A stretch of 64,000 nt of DNA from Micromonospora parva (GTDB lineage Bacteria; Actinomycetota; Actinomycetes; Mycobacteriales; Micromonosporaceae). Below, in pieces: positions 42,663 to 51,425 of the stretch. The DNA is taken from the NCBI RefSeq assembly GCF_000718515.1, contig NZ_JNZS01000001.1, forward strand, positions 124,001-188,000, written 5' to 3'. The position numbers were made by a program, and so were the translations under genes. Every line of letters begins with the position of its first letter. The first letter of the stretch is position 1. The notes under the pieces were generated by a model. The model was given only the letters and a program-made list of their open reading frames with translations, did no database searches and was not told the DNA's origin.

Positions 42663-43810
42663 CGTACGCCGAGCCGCCGCTGCGCGAGCCGGACCTGCCG
42701 CGTACCGCGAAGGTCCGGCCCACCGCGCTGCGCACCGGCTGGACCACCGGGGCGTGCGCGACGGCGGCGGCCAAGGCGGCGGTCACCGCGCTGGTCACCG
42801 GCGAGACCCAACAGGAGGTGGAGATCGGGCTGCCCGCCGGGCGCCGGGTGCGCTTTCCTGTCGAACGCTGCGAAGTGAGCGGCACCCCACCGGTGCGCGC
42901 CGAGGCGGTGGTGGTCAAGGACGCCGGCGACGACCCGGACGTCACCCACGGCGCCGAGCTGACCGCCACAGTGAACTGGACCGACGTACCCGGCCTGCGG
43001 CTGGCCGGCGGCGCCGGCGTCGGTACGGTGACCAAGCCCGGCCTCGGGCTCGCGGTCGGCGGCCCGGCGATCAACGACACCCCCCGCCGGATGATCGGCG
43101 AGGCGGTGGCCGAGGTGGTCGACCTCAGCGAGGTCGGCGTCCGGGTGGTGATCAGCGTGCCTCGCGGCGAGATCATGGCCCGCAAGACCACCAACCGCCG
43201 CCTCGGCATCCTCGGCGGGATCTCGATTCTCGGCACCACCGGGATCGTTCGTCCCTTCTCCACCGCGTCGTGGCGGGCCAGCGTGGTGCAGGCAGTGCAC
43301 GTGATGGCCGCCCAGGGCGAGCGCGCAGTGGTGCTCTGCACCGGTGGGCGTACCGAGCGGGCCGCCCGCGCGCTGCTGCCGGACCTGCCCGAGGTGTGCT
43401 TCGTCGAGGTGGGCGACTTCACCGGCGCGGCGGTCACCGCCGCCGTCGAGGACGCGATGACCGGTGTGGTCTTCGTCGGCATGGCCGGCAAGCTCGCCAA
43501 ACTCGCGGCGGGCATCCTGATGACCCACTACACCCGATCCAAGGTGGACCTGTCGCTGCTCGGCGCGGTGACCGCCGAGGCCGGCGGCGATCCGTCGCTC
43601 GTGGCCGCCGTGACCGAGGCGAACACCGGGCGGCACGCGTACGAGCTGTGGGAGGCCGCCGGGCTGCTCGCCCCGGCCGGTGACCTGCTCTGCCAGCGGG
43701 TCCAGGCGGTGTTGCGGCGCTTCGCCGGGCCGACGGTCACAGTGGACGTGGCGATGGTCGACTTCGCCGGAGCGCACGTCGTCGCCTCGTCCGGCCGGTG
43801 GCCCGGATGA
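42659..43810 (+). CDS. cbiD: Cobalt-precorrin-5B C1-methyltransferase
   Basis: A 383-residue CbiD, the C1-methyltransferase of the anaerobic cobalamin pathway. The hallmark LRTGWTTGACATAAAKAAV is near residue 24, followed by VVIKDAGDDPDVTHG-like and GAGVGTVTKPGLGLAVGGPAINDTPRRM segments, and LGGISILGTTGIVRPFS and FVGMAGKLAKLAAGI later. In the aerobic route CobF performs C1 methylation, so its presence beside CobN is a mixed-pathway sign. It overlaps both neighbours by four bases. Confidence 0.96.
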   Translation: MTYAEPPLREPDLPRTAKVRPTALRTGWTTGACATAAAKAAVTALVTGETQQEVEIGLPAGRRVRFPVERCEVSGTPPVRAEAVVVKDAGDDPDVTHGAELTATVNWTDVPGLRLAGGAGVGTVTKPGLGLAVGGPAINDTPRRMIGEAVAEVVDLSEVGVRVVISVPRGEIMARKTTNRRLGILGGISILGTTGIVRPFSTASWRASVVQAVHVMAAQGERAVVLCTGGRTERAARALLPDLPEVCFVEVGDFTGAAVTAAVEDAMTGVVFVGMAGKLAKLAAGILMTHYTRSKVDLSLLGAVTAEAGGDPSLVAAVTEANTGRHAYELWEAAGLLAPAGDLLCQRVQAVLRRFAGPTVTVDVAMVDFAGAHVVASSGRWPG

Positions 43811-45102
43811 CGCGGGCTGAGCCGGTGACCCGGGCGGAACCGATGCCACCGACGACCCGGGCGAAGCCGGTGATCCCGACGACCCAGGTGGGCCCGGTGA
43901 CCGTGGTCGGCCTGGACGCGGCCGGCGCACCGCCGCACCCCGCTCTCGCGCCGGTGCTGGCCGCTGCCGGGCTGGTGGTCGGGGCCGCCCGGCACCTGGC
44001 TGCCGTGCCCGTACCGGCCGACGCGGACACCGCCACCCTCGGGCCGCTCGCCCCCGCCCTGCGCCGCCTCGCCGAGGCCGTCGACGCCGGGGTGCCGGCC
44101 GTGGTGCTGGCCAGCGGCGACCCCGGCCTGTTCGGCATCGTCCGGCGGCTGCGCGCGGCCGGGCTGCCGCTGCGGGTGGTACCGGCGGTGTCCAGTGTGG
44201 CCGCCGCGTTCGCCCGCGCCGGGCTGCCCTGGGACGGCGCGGCAGTGGTCACCGCGCACGGGCGTGACCCCCGAACCGCAGTGAACGCCTGCCGGGCGCT
44301 GCCACTGGTCGCGGTGCTCACCGCGCCCGGCGCCGGGGCGACCGAGCTGGGTGCCGGCCTGATCGGCTGGTCCCGTCGCCTGCTGGTCGCCGAGCACCTG
44401 GGCACCGCCGCCGAACGGATCCGCGCGGTGACCCCCGAGCAGGCCACCGCCGAGACCTGGGCCGACCCGCACGTCCTACTCAGCCTCGCCGACCCGGATC
44501 GGGTCGCGTCTGCTGGGATGCGCTCCGACAACCAGCCGGCCGCCGCGCCGGCCGGCGGGTGGGCGCTGCCGGAAAGCCGGTACGCCCACCGCGACTCCAT
44601 GATCACCAAGTCGGAGGTGCGGGCCCTCGTCGTCGCCCGGCTGCGCCCCCGACTGGGCCGCCTCGTCTGGGACGTCGGCGCGGGCAGCGGCTCGGTCGGC
44701 ATCGAGTGCGCGCTGCTCGGCGCGGCAGTGCTCGCCGTCGAGCAGGATCCGACGTCCGCCGCGGCGATCCGGGACAACGCGGCCACGCACGCCGTCGACG
44801 TCCGGATCGTCGTGGGGCGCGCCCCGGCGGCGCTGGACGGGCTACCCGAACCGGATGCGGTCTTCGTCGGTGGCGGCGGCGTCGACGTCCTGACCGCCGT
44901 GCTGGCCCGCCGACCCGCACGGATCGTGCTCACCCTGGCCGCGTTGGACCGCGTCGCGCCGGCAGTCGGTCTGCTGCGCGCCGCCGGCTACGCGGTCGAG
45001 GGCAGCCAGCTCTCCGCCGCCCGCCTCGCCGACCTGCCCGGCGGGTCGATCCGTCTCGCGGCCACCAACCCGGTGGTCGTCCTCACCGGGGAGCGCCAGT
45101 GA
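43807..45102 (+). CDS. cobL: Precorrin-6Y C5,15-methyltransferase (decarboxylating), CbiE-CbiT fusion
   Basis: A 431-residue fusion. An N-terminal extension of Thr/Arg/Pro repeats (residues 1-30) precedes the CbiE domain (VTVVGLDAAGAPP; VVLASGDPGLFGIVRRL; VVPAVSSVAAAFARAGLPWDGAAVVTAHGR). The CbiT domain begins near residue 258 with DSMITKSEVRALVVARL and the SAM motif LVWDVGAGSGSVGIECALLG; DAVFVGGGG follows. It methylates C5 and C15 and decarboxylates ring C acetate. It starts in ATGA overlap with cbiD and ends in GTGA overlap with the next gene. Confidence 0.95.
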   Translation: MTRAEPVTRAEPMPPTTRAKPVIPTTQVGPVTVVGLDAAGAPPHPALAPVLAAAGLVVGAARHLAAVPVPADADTATLGPLAPALRRLAEAVDAGVPAVVLASGDPGLFGIVRRLRAAGLPLRVVPAVSSVAAAFARAGLPWDGAAVVTAHGRDPRTAVNACRALPLVAVLTAPGAGATELGAGLIGWSRRLLVAEHLGTAAERIRAVTPEQATAETWADPHVLLSLADPDRVASAGMRSDNQPAAAPAGGWALPESRYAHRDSMITKSEVRALVVARLRPRLGRLVWDVGAGSGSVGIECALLGAAVLAVEQDPTSAAAIRDNAATHAVDVRIVVGRAPAALDGLPEPDAVFVGGGGVDVLTAVLARRPARIVLTLAALDRVAPAVGLLRAAGYAVEGSQLSAARLADLPGGSIRLAATNPVVVLTGERQ

Positions 45103-46826
45103 CCGACCAGAACCCGCCCGCCCGGATCGGCCTGGTGGCGGCCACCGCCGCCGGCCGCCGGCACGCCGACACCCTGGCCGACGCGTGGCCGCACGCCCGG
45201 CTGGTCGAGCGGGACACCGTGGCCGAGGCGCTGCGCGCCGCCTGGGCCGGTTGTGACGCGGTCGTCGCGTTCCTGGCCACCGGGGCGGTCGTACGGATCG
45301 TCGCGCCGCTGCTCGACGACAAGCGCACCGACCCGGCGGTGGTGGTCGTCGACGAGGCGGCCCGGCACGCGGTGGCACTGCTGGGCGGGCACGCCGGTGG
45401 CGGCAACGCCCTCGCCGAGCAGGTCGCCGCCCTGCTGGACGCCCGAGCGGTGATCACCACCGCCACCGACGCGGTCGGGTTGCCCGGGCTGGACACCCTC
45501 GGCTGGCCGGTCCACGGCGCGGTGGCCGCGGTGTCCCGGGCCATCCTGGACCGTGAACCGGTCCGACTGGTCGCCGACGCCGACTGGCCGCTGCCCGCCC
45601 TGCCCCCGAACGTGCGCGCCAGCGATGAGGACACACCGGACGACGGGTACCGGCTGCTGGTCACCGACCGGGTGGTGCCGACCGACGGGCGGACCGCCGT
45701 GCTGCGCCCGCCGTCGCTGGTCGCCGGGGTGGGCGCGAGTCGGGGCGTACCGGCCGCCGAGGTGGCGGAGCTGCTGCACCGGGTGCTGGCCGAGGCCGGC
45801 CTCGACCCGGCGAGCCTGCGCTGCCTGGCCAGCGCCGACATCAAAGCCGACGAGGCGGGCATCCGCAGCACCGCCGACACGCTCGGCGTACCCCTGGTGA
45901 CCTGGCCGGCGACGCGCCTCGCGGCGGTCGACGTGCCGCACCCCAGCGAGGTGGTCCGGGCCGCGGTCGGCACGCCGAGCGTGGCGGAGGCCGCGGCCCT
46001 GCTCGGCTCGGATGGCCGGGCCGGCGACGCGACGCTGCTGGTGAGCAAGACCGCGACGGCGATGGCCACCGTGGCGGTGGCCCGGCACGCGCCACGCGGC
46101 CGGCTCGCCGTCGTCGGCCTCGGGCCCGGCGCCGCCGACCTGCGCACCCCCCGCGCGGTCACCGAACTGCGTCGCGCCGCCGTGGTGGTCGGCCTCGACC
46201 AGTATCTCGACCAGGTCCGCGACGTGCTGCGCCCCGGCACCCGGGTGCTCGCCAGCGGGCTGGGCGCGGAGGAGGCGCGGGCCCGCGCCGCCGTCGCCGA
46301 GGCCGCCGCCGGCCGGGCGGTCGCGCTGATCGGCTCCGGCGACGCCGGGGTGTACGCGATGGCCAGCCCCGCCCTGGAGTACGCCGACGAGCGCATCGAC
46401 GTAGTGGGGGTGCCCGGCGTCACCGCCGCCCTCGCGGCCGGGGCGCTGCTCGGCGCGCCGCTCGGGCACGACCACGCCTACCTGAGCCTGTCCGACCTGC
46501 ACACCCCGTGGGACGTCATCGAACGACGGGTGACCGCCGTCGCCGAGGGTGACTTCGTGACCATCTTCTACAACCCGCGCAGCCGGGCCCGCGACTGGCA
46601 GCTCGGCAAGGCGCTCGGCATCCTCGCCGGGCACCGGCCACCGGACACCCCGGTGGGGGTGGTGCGCAACGCCAGCCGCCCCGGCGAACAGGTCCACCTC
46701 GCCACGGTGGCCACGCTCGACCCGGCGATCGTCGACATGTACAGCGTGGTGGTCGTCGGCAACAGCGACACACGGCTGGTCGCCGGCCGGATGGTCACCC
46801 CCCGGGGGTACCGGTGGCGCTCGTGA
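45099..46826 (+). CDS. cobJ: CbiG-CobJ fusion (precorrin-3B C17-methyltransferase)
   Basis: A 575-residue bifunctional protein. Residues 1-320 are CbiG-like: VVAFLATGAVVRIVAPLLDDKRTDPAVVVVDEAARHAVALLGGHAGGGN, and C-terminal VAGVGASRGVPAAEV and LASADIKADEAGI. CbiG opens the delta-lactone in the anaerobic pathway. From residue 340 the CobJ/CbiH tetrapyrrole methylase follows (LAVVGLGPGAADLRTPRA; VALIGSGDAGVYAMASPALE; VPGVTAALAAGALLGAPLGHDHAYLSLSDLHTPWDVIERR), catalysing C17 methylation and ring contraction. The GTG start overlaps cobL by four bases. Confidence 0.95.
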   Translation: MTDQNPPARIGLVAATAAGRRHADTLADAWPHARLVERDTVAEALRAAWAGCDAVVAFLATGAVVRIVAPLLDDKRTDPAVVVVDEAARHAVALLGGHAGGGNALAEQVAALLDARAVITTATDAVGLPGLDTLGWPVHGAVAAVSRAILDREPVRLVADADWPLPALPPNVRASDEDTPDDGYRLLVTDRVVPTDGRTAVLRPPSLVAGVGASRGVPAAEVAELLHRVLAEAGLDPASLRCLASADIKADEAGIRSTADTLGVPLVTWPATRLAAVDVPHPSEVVRAAVGTPSVAEAAALLGSDGRAGDATLLVSKTATAMATVAVARHAPRGRLAVVGLGPGAADLRTPRAVTELRRAAVVVGLDQYLDQVRDVLRPGTRVLASGLGAEEARARAAVAEAAAGRAVALIGSGDAGVYAMASPALEYADERIDVVGVPGVTAALAAGALLGAPLGHDHAYLSLSDLHTPWDVIERRVTAVAEGDFVTIFYNPRSRARDWQLGKALGILAGHRPPDTPVGVVRNASRPGEQVHLATVATLDPAIVDMYSVVVVGNSDTRLVAGRMVTPRGYRWRS

Positions 46827-47005
46827 GCATCGACGCCTGCCAGGGCTGCGGCGCCTGCCTGCGCACCTGCCCCACGCACGCCATCACACCAATCGCCGGT
46901 GGCCTCACCGTCCGCGCCGACCGGTGCACCGGCTGCCTGGAGTGCCTGGAGATCTGCCCCGTCGACGCGATCCGCGTCGTCGAGCCGTCGGAAGGAGCCC
47001 GATGA
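46823..47005 (+). CDS. 2[4Fe-4S] ferredoxin-like protein
   Basis: A 60-residue protein with two complete CxxCxxCxxxC clusters: CQGCGACLRTCP and CTGCLECLEICP. Two [4Fe-4S] centres can be held. The GTG at 46823 gives the same GTGA overlap as elsewhere in this operon; a GTG at 46814 is also in frame. Sitting between cobJ and cobH, it is a plausible electron donor for a corrin-pathway redox step, such as ring contraction or cobalt reduction. That job is inferred from position. Confidence 0.88.
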   Translation: MSIDACQGCGACLRTCPTHAITPIAGGLTVRADRCTGCLECLEICPVDAIRVVEPSEGAR

Positions 47006-47598
47006 GCCGGGTGGTGCACCCCATCGAGGTCGAGTCGTACCGCATCCTGCGCGAGCGCGTCGACCTGTCGCACCTGCCGCCGCTGAGCCGCGCGGTGACC
47101 GAACGGGTGGTGCACGCCAGCGCCGACCTCGCCTACGTCGACGACCTCGTCTGCGACGAGACCGCCCTGCGGTCCGGGCTGGCCGCGCTGCGCGCGGGCG
47201 TACCCGTGGTGACGGACGTGGCGATGGTCGCCGCCGGCATCACCCGCACCGGCCTGGAACTGGTCTGCCCGGTCGCCGAGCCGGCCGCGGCCGACCTGGG
47301 CCGCTCGGCCGGCATCACCCGATCGGCGGCGGCCGTGCGGATCGCCCTGGACCGGGTCGGGCCCGGCGCGGTCTGGGTGGTCGGCTGCGCGCCCACCGCG
47401 CTCGTCGAACTGCTCACACTGCACGCCGCACCGGCGCTGGTCGTCGGCCTGCCGGTCGGCTTCGTGGGCGCCGCCGAATCGAAGGCGGGGCTGCGGGCCA
47501 GCGGCCTGCCCGCCGTGTCCAACGTGGGCGAGAAGGGCGGCTCGGCGGTCGCCGCCGCCGCCCTCAACGCCCTGCTCTACGTCGAGGAGAAGTCATGA
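47002..47598 (+). CDS. cobH: Precorrin-8X methylmutase
   Basis: A 198-residue CobH/CbiC that moves a methyl group from C11 to C12, giving (hydrogeno/cob)byrinic acid. Signatures are HPIEVESYRILRERVDL, then ERVVHASADLAY with the catalytic His, then VVTDVAMVAAGI, TRSAAAVRIALDR and GLPVGFVGAAESKAGL. It overlaps the ferredoxin gene and the next gene by four bases each. Confidence 0.96.
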   Translation: MSRVVHPIEVESYRILRERVDLSHLPPLSRAVTERVVHASADLAYVDDLVCDETALRSGLAALRAGVPVVTDVAMVAAGITRTGLELVCPVAEPAAADLGRSAGITRSAAAVRIALDRVGPGAVWVVGCAPTALVELLTLHAAPALVVGLPVGFVGAAESKAGLRASGLPAVSNVGEKGGSAVAAAALNALLYVEEKS

Positions 47599-49265
47599 CC
47601 GGATTGGTCATCGTCGGGCACGGTACGCGCAGCGCGGCCGGGGTCGACCAGTTCGCCGCTCTCGTCGAGCGGGTCCGTCGTCGCGGTGACCTCGGCGACG
47701 TCGAGGGCGGCTTCATCGAGCTGTCCCGCCCACCGCTGACCGACGCGGTCGGCGCGCTGGTCGCGCGCGGGCACCGGGCGCTCGTGGCGCTGCCGCTGGT
47801 GCTCACCGGCGCCGGCCACGGCAAGGGCGACATCCCCGCCGCGATGGCCCGGGAACAGCAGCGTCACCCGGGGCTCAGCTACCGCTACGGCCGTCCGCTC
47901 GGCCCCCACCCGCTGCTGCACACCGCCCTCGAAGAACGCATCGACGCCGCGCTGGCGGGTGCCGACCGGGCCGGCACCGAGCTGACGGGTGCCGACCGGG
48001 CCGGCACGTGGGTCGCGTTGATCGGGCGGGGGTCCACCGACCCGGACGCCAACGCCGAGGTCGCCAAGGTCGCCCGGCTGCTCTGGGAGGGACGCGGCTA
48101 CGCCGGCGTCGAGCCCGGGTTCATCTCCCTCGCCCAGCCGTCGGTGCCGGCCGTGCTGGAGCGGCTGCGCCGTCTCGGCGCGCGGCGGATCGTCGTCGCG
48201 CCGTACTTCCTGTTCGCCGGGGTGCTACCGGACCGGATCGTCGCCCAGTCGGCGGAGTTCGCCGCCGCCCACCCCGACCTGGACGTGCGGGTCGCCGACG
48301 TGATCGGCGACTGCGACGCGCTCGCCGACCTGGTGCGGGAACGCTACGCCGAGGCGCTGGGCGGCGACATCCGGATGAACTGCGACACCTGCGCGTACCG
48401 GGTGCTGATGCCCGGCTTCGCCGACAAGGTGGGTCGCCCGCAACGCCCGCACGACCACCCCGACGACCCGGTCGGCCACCACCATCACCACGGGCACGAC
48501 CATCATGGGTACGACCACCACCACGACCACGGGTCGGTGGCGGTGGTCGGCGGCGGGCCCGGCCCCGACGACCTGATCACGGTACGCGGCAAGGCGCTGC
48601 TCGACGCCGCGGACGTGGTGGTGGTCGACCGGTTGGCCCCGCAGGGGCTGCTCGCCGGGCTGCGCCCCGACGTGCTGGTGGTCGACGCCGCCAAGGTGCC
48701 GCGCGGCCCGTCGATGGCCCAGGAGGCGATCAACGAGGCCCTGGTGTCGCACGCCCGGGCTGGCCGCCGGGTGGTCCGGCTCAAGGGTGGTGACCCGTAC
48801 GTCTTCGGGCGCGGCCACGAGGAGGTGCAGGCCTGCACGGCCGCCGGTGTGCCGGTGACTGTGGTTCCCGGGGTGAGCAGCGCGCTCGCCGCACCGGCCC
48901 TGGCTGGCGTGCCGGTCACCCACCGGGGCGTGGCGCACGACGTCACCGTCGTGTCCGGACACCTGCCGCCCGGGCACCCCGACTCGCTGGTCGACTGGGC
49001 GGCGCTGGCCCGCGCCCGGGGCACCGTCGTGTTGCTGATGGCAGTCGACACCATCGCCAAGATCGCGTCGGCGCTGATCGAGCACGGTCGCGCCCCGCAG
49101 ACGCCGGTGCTCGCGGTGCAGGACGCCGGGCTGCCCGAGCAGCGGTCGGTGTCCGCCCGGCTGGACGAGATCGGTGCGTCGGCCGCCCGGGAGGGCATCC
49201 GTCCGCCCGCCGTCTTCGTCGTCGGCCCGGTGGTCGCGCTGTCGACCACCGGGCCCACGGTCTGA
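47595..49265 (+). CDS. CbiX-CobA fusion: sirohydrochlorin cobaltochelatase / uroporphyrinogen-III C-methyltransferase
   Basis: A 556-residue fusion. Residues 1-285 are CbiX-like, with two half-domains: LVIVGHGTRSAAGVDQFAALV, PLVLTGAGHGKGDIP, LIGRGSTDPDANAEVAKVARLL and VVAPYFLFAGVLPDRI; CDTCAYR ends the unit. A His-rich linker (about residues 290-314) is likely metal-binding. Residues 316-556 are CobA-type SUMT: AVVGGGPGPDDLITVRGKALLDAADVVVVDRL, VVRLKGGDPYVFGRGHEE, VPVTVVPGVSSALAAPALAGVPVTHRG. The protein would make precorrin-2 and may load cobalt into sirohydrochlorin. A near-perfect DNA repeat (GGTGCCGACCGGGCCGGCAC) duplicates GADRAGT near residue 120. Confidence 0.94.
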   Translation: MTGLVIVGHGTRSAAGVDQFAALVERVRRRGDLGDVEGGFIELSRPPLTDAVGALVARGHRALVALPLVLTGAGHGKGDIPAAMAREQQRHPGLSYRYGRPLGPHPLLHTALEERIDAALAGADRAGTELTGADRAGTWVALIGRGSTDPDANAEVAKVARLLWEGRGYAGVEPGFISLAQPSVPAVLERLRRLGARRIVVAPYFLFAGVLPDRIVAQSAEFAAAHPDLDVRVADVIGDCDALADLVRERYAEALGGDIRMNCDTCAYRVLMPGFADKVGRPQRPHDHPDDPVGHHHHHGHDHHGYDHHHDHGSVAVVGGGPGPDDLITVRGKALLDAADVVVVDRLAPQGLLAGLRPDVLVVDAAKVPRGPSMAQEAINEALVSHARAGRRVVRLKGGDPYVFGRGHEEVQACTAAGVPVTVVPGVSSALAAPALAGVPVTHRGVAHDVTVVSGHLPPGHPDSLVDWAALARARGTVVLLMAVDTIAKIASALIEHGRAPQTPVLAVQDAGLPEQRSVSARLDEIGASAAREGIRPPAVFVVGPVVALSTTGPTV

Positions 49266-49268
49266 CGG

Positions 49269-51425
49269 TCACTCGCTGCGGGCGGTCTCCGGACCGGTGA
49301 TCCGTTCCAGCAGCGGCAGGGTGGAGGCGATGACGGCGAGGCAGGCCGCCAACCCGACGACGACGATCACGTAGAAGCCCGGCTGCGGCGCGACGAGCGT
49401 GTAACCCATCTGCGCCCGCAGGAACAGGTGGGCGGCGAGCAGACCCATGCCGATGGCGACCGCGGCGACGGCGAGCATCGGTACGGCGCTCTCCAACGCG
49501 ACCACCCGACGCAGCACCCGTACCGGCGCTCCGCTGAGCCGCAGCAGGCTGAACGGGCGTCGGCGTTCGGTGAGGCCGCCGATAACGCTGACCGCGAGGC
49601 TGCACCCGCCGAGCGCGAGGCTGGCGATGATGATGACGTTGGCCAGTTGTTCCCAGCCGCGCAGCGTGTCGGCGAAGTCCGACTCGAAGTCGCCGGGCAC
49701 GTTCGGCCCCACCCAGAAGCTCGGGAAGGCGACCTCCAGCACGGTGCGGACGCGCTCGACGGCGGCGGCGGAACCGTCGGTGCCGACGACCATCGCCCCG
49801 ACCGGTAGCCGCTGGAGCTCGTCGAGGGTGAACGACGCGGCGGGCCAGACCGTCGCGGGCGAGGCCGACTCCCGCCAGCGGCTGAGACCGATCGGCACCT
49901 CGATGACGCTCGCGCCGTCGGCGCACCGGCCGTACGCGCTCGGGAGGTCGGTGCACGCGATCAACCCGCCCTCGCCGCCGTTCATGATGTCCGGGTCTTC
50001 CCGGACGGCGGTCGCGGACCGTACGCCGCTGATCGCCCGCAGCTCGGCGAAGAGCGGGTCGGGCACCGACGGCACCTTCTCGTCGAAGACGGTGGTCACC
50101 GTGCCCGCATCGGTCGAGCCGATCGGGGCCGGACCGCGGTTGTCGATGATCGTGGTGATCACGCCGACGGCCACGCTCGTCACGAAGAGCGCGAGCATGA
50201 TGCCGCTGATCGCCCGGAAGCCTGCCTTCGGGTTGTCGGCGAGACGCCGCGCGGCGATGAGGGTGGCGGGGCGGCTGGCGTACCGGGCCATCACCCGGGC
50301 ACCGACCATCGTCAGCCAGGGGCCGGCGAAGATCAGGCCGAGCATGATGAGCAGCAGCCCGGGCAGGAACACCGCCGCCTGGCCGTCGGACGTGGCGGGC
50401 CGGAAGCTGATGGCGAAGAACAGCACGGCGACGCCGAGCAGGATCGGGATCAGCCGGTACGCGCGCGGCGCACGGGGGGTGACCCGGCGGGTGACGCCCA
50501 GCGGCGAGATCCGTACCCGGCGCAGCGAGACCTGGGCGGCCAGCGCCGCGCCGGCCGGGACGCCGAGCGCCACCAGCAGGACGTCCAGCACGCCCAGTGA
50601 CATGTCACTGGGGAAGAACGGCATGCCGGTGAACGGGATGCCCGCGAGCGGGTCGCGGAAGGCGTAGAACAGGCCGAAGCCGACGGCGGTGCCGGCGACG
50701 GCGGCGGCGGCCGCCTCCACCGCGGCGACCGTCGAGATCTGCCGGGGCGTCGCCCCGACCAGGCGCATCGCGGCGAAACGCTGCTCCCGGCGGGCGGCGC
50801 TGAGCCGGGTGGCGGTGCCGATGAAGATCAGTACCGGGAACAGCAGCCCGCCGGCGATCACGCCCAGGATGAGGTTCACCGCGGTCTCGGGAAGCGCTGG
50901 TTTGTCACCGACGTCGCTGACCTGCCTGGCGTCGGGCAGCTTGCCGACGCTGTCCGGGGTGCCGCCGACGATGGCGAGCAGGGTGTTCGGTGAGGTCAGC
51001 CCGGCGGGGGCGACGGTGCCGACGTCACGGCCCGGGTAACGGTCGCTCAACTGGTCGGCCGGGTGCGCGGCCAGCAGTTCCCGCAGCGCGGGTGAGGCGT
51101 AGAACTCGCCGGGACCGGGAGTGGTCGGGATGCCGGCCGGGGTGGGCGCGTTCGAGCCGGTGGCGGCCACGTCGATCCGGATGATCTGCTCGCCGTGGAA
51201 GTAGTCGTTTCGGGTCGACCACCACAGCGGGTCGGCGTCGCCGCCGGTCGAGGCGCTGGGATACACCGAGGCGTACCGGGTGAGCTGGGCGTCGACGGCG
51301 TTGACCCCGGCGAGTGTGGTCAGCAGCAGACCGCTGCCGACCGCGACGGCGGCGGCGATGACGATCAGGCGGGTGAGCGCCTCACGGCCGCCGGCCACGG
51401 CGAGGCGGAGCCCGAAGCGGATCAT
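49269..51425 (-). CDS. FtsX-like ABC transporter permease
   Basis: A 718-residue permease with two FtsX/MacB-like modules. The N-terminal helix (residues 18-40) is followed by a large external loop, then three helices near 190-310 ([49 protein letters not shown]), a central pair near 330-370, a second external loop, and three last helices (LANVIIIASLALGGCSLAVSVIGGLTERRRPFSLLRLSGAPVRVLRR). It forms an exporter or envelope-signalling complex with the ATPase gene, whose stop overlaps this start as ATGA. It ends three bases from the convergent CbiX-CobA gene. Confidence 0.9.
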   Translation of the reverse strand: MIRFGLRLAVAGGREALTRLIVIAAAVAVGSGLLLTTLAGVNAVDAQLTRYASVYPSASTGGDADPLWWSTRNDYFHGEQIIRIDVAATGSNAPTPAGIPTTPGPGEFYASPALRELLAAHPADQLSDRYPGRDVGTVAPAGLTSPNTLLAIVGGTPDSVGKLPDARQVSDVGDKPALPETAVNLILGVIAGGLLFPVLIFIGTATRLSAARREQRFAAMRLVGATPRQISTVAAVEAAAAAVAGTAVGFGLFYAFRDPLAGIPFTGMPFFPSDMSLGVLDVLLVALGVPAGAALAAQVSLRRVRISPLGVTRRVTPRAPRAYRLIPILLGVAVLFFAISFRPATSDGQAAVFLPGLLLIMLGLIFAGPWLTMVGARVMARYASRPATLIAARRLADNPKAGFRAISGIMLALFVTSVAVGVITTIIDNRGPAPIGSTDAGTVTTVFDEKVPSVPDPLFAELRAISGVRSATAVREDPDIMNGGEGGLIACTDLPSAYGRCADGASVIEVPIGLSRWRESASPATVWPAASFTLDELQRLPVGAMVVGTDGSAAAVERVRTVLEVAFPSFWVGPNVPGDFESDFADTLRGWEQLANVIIIASLALGGCSLAVSVIGGLTERRRPFSLLRLSGAPVRVLRRVVALESAVPMLAVAAVAIGMGLLAAHLFLRAQMGYTLVAPQPGFYVIVVVGLAACLAVIASTLPLLERITGPETARSE

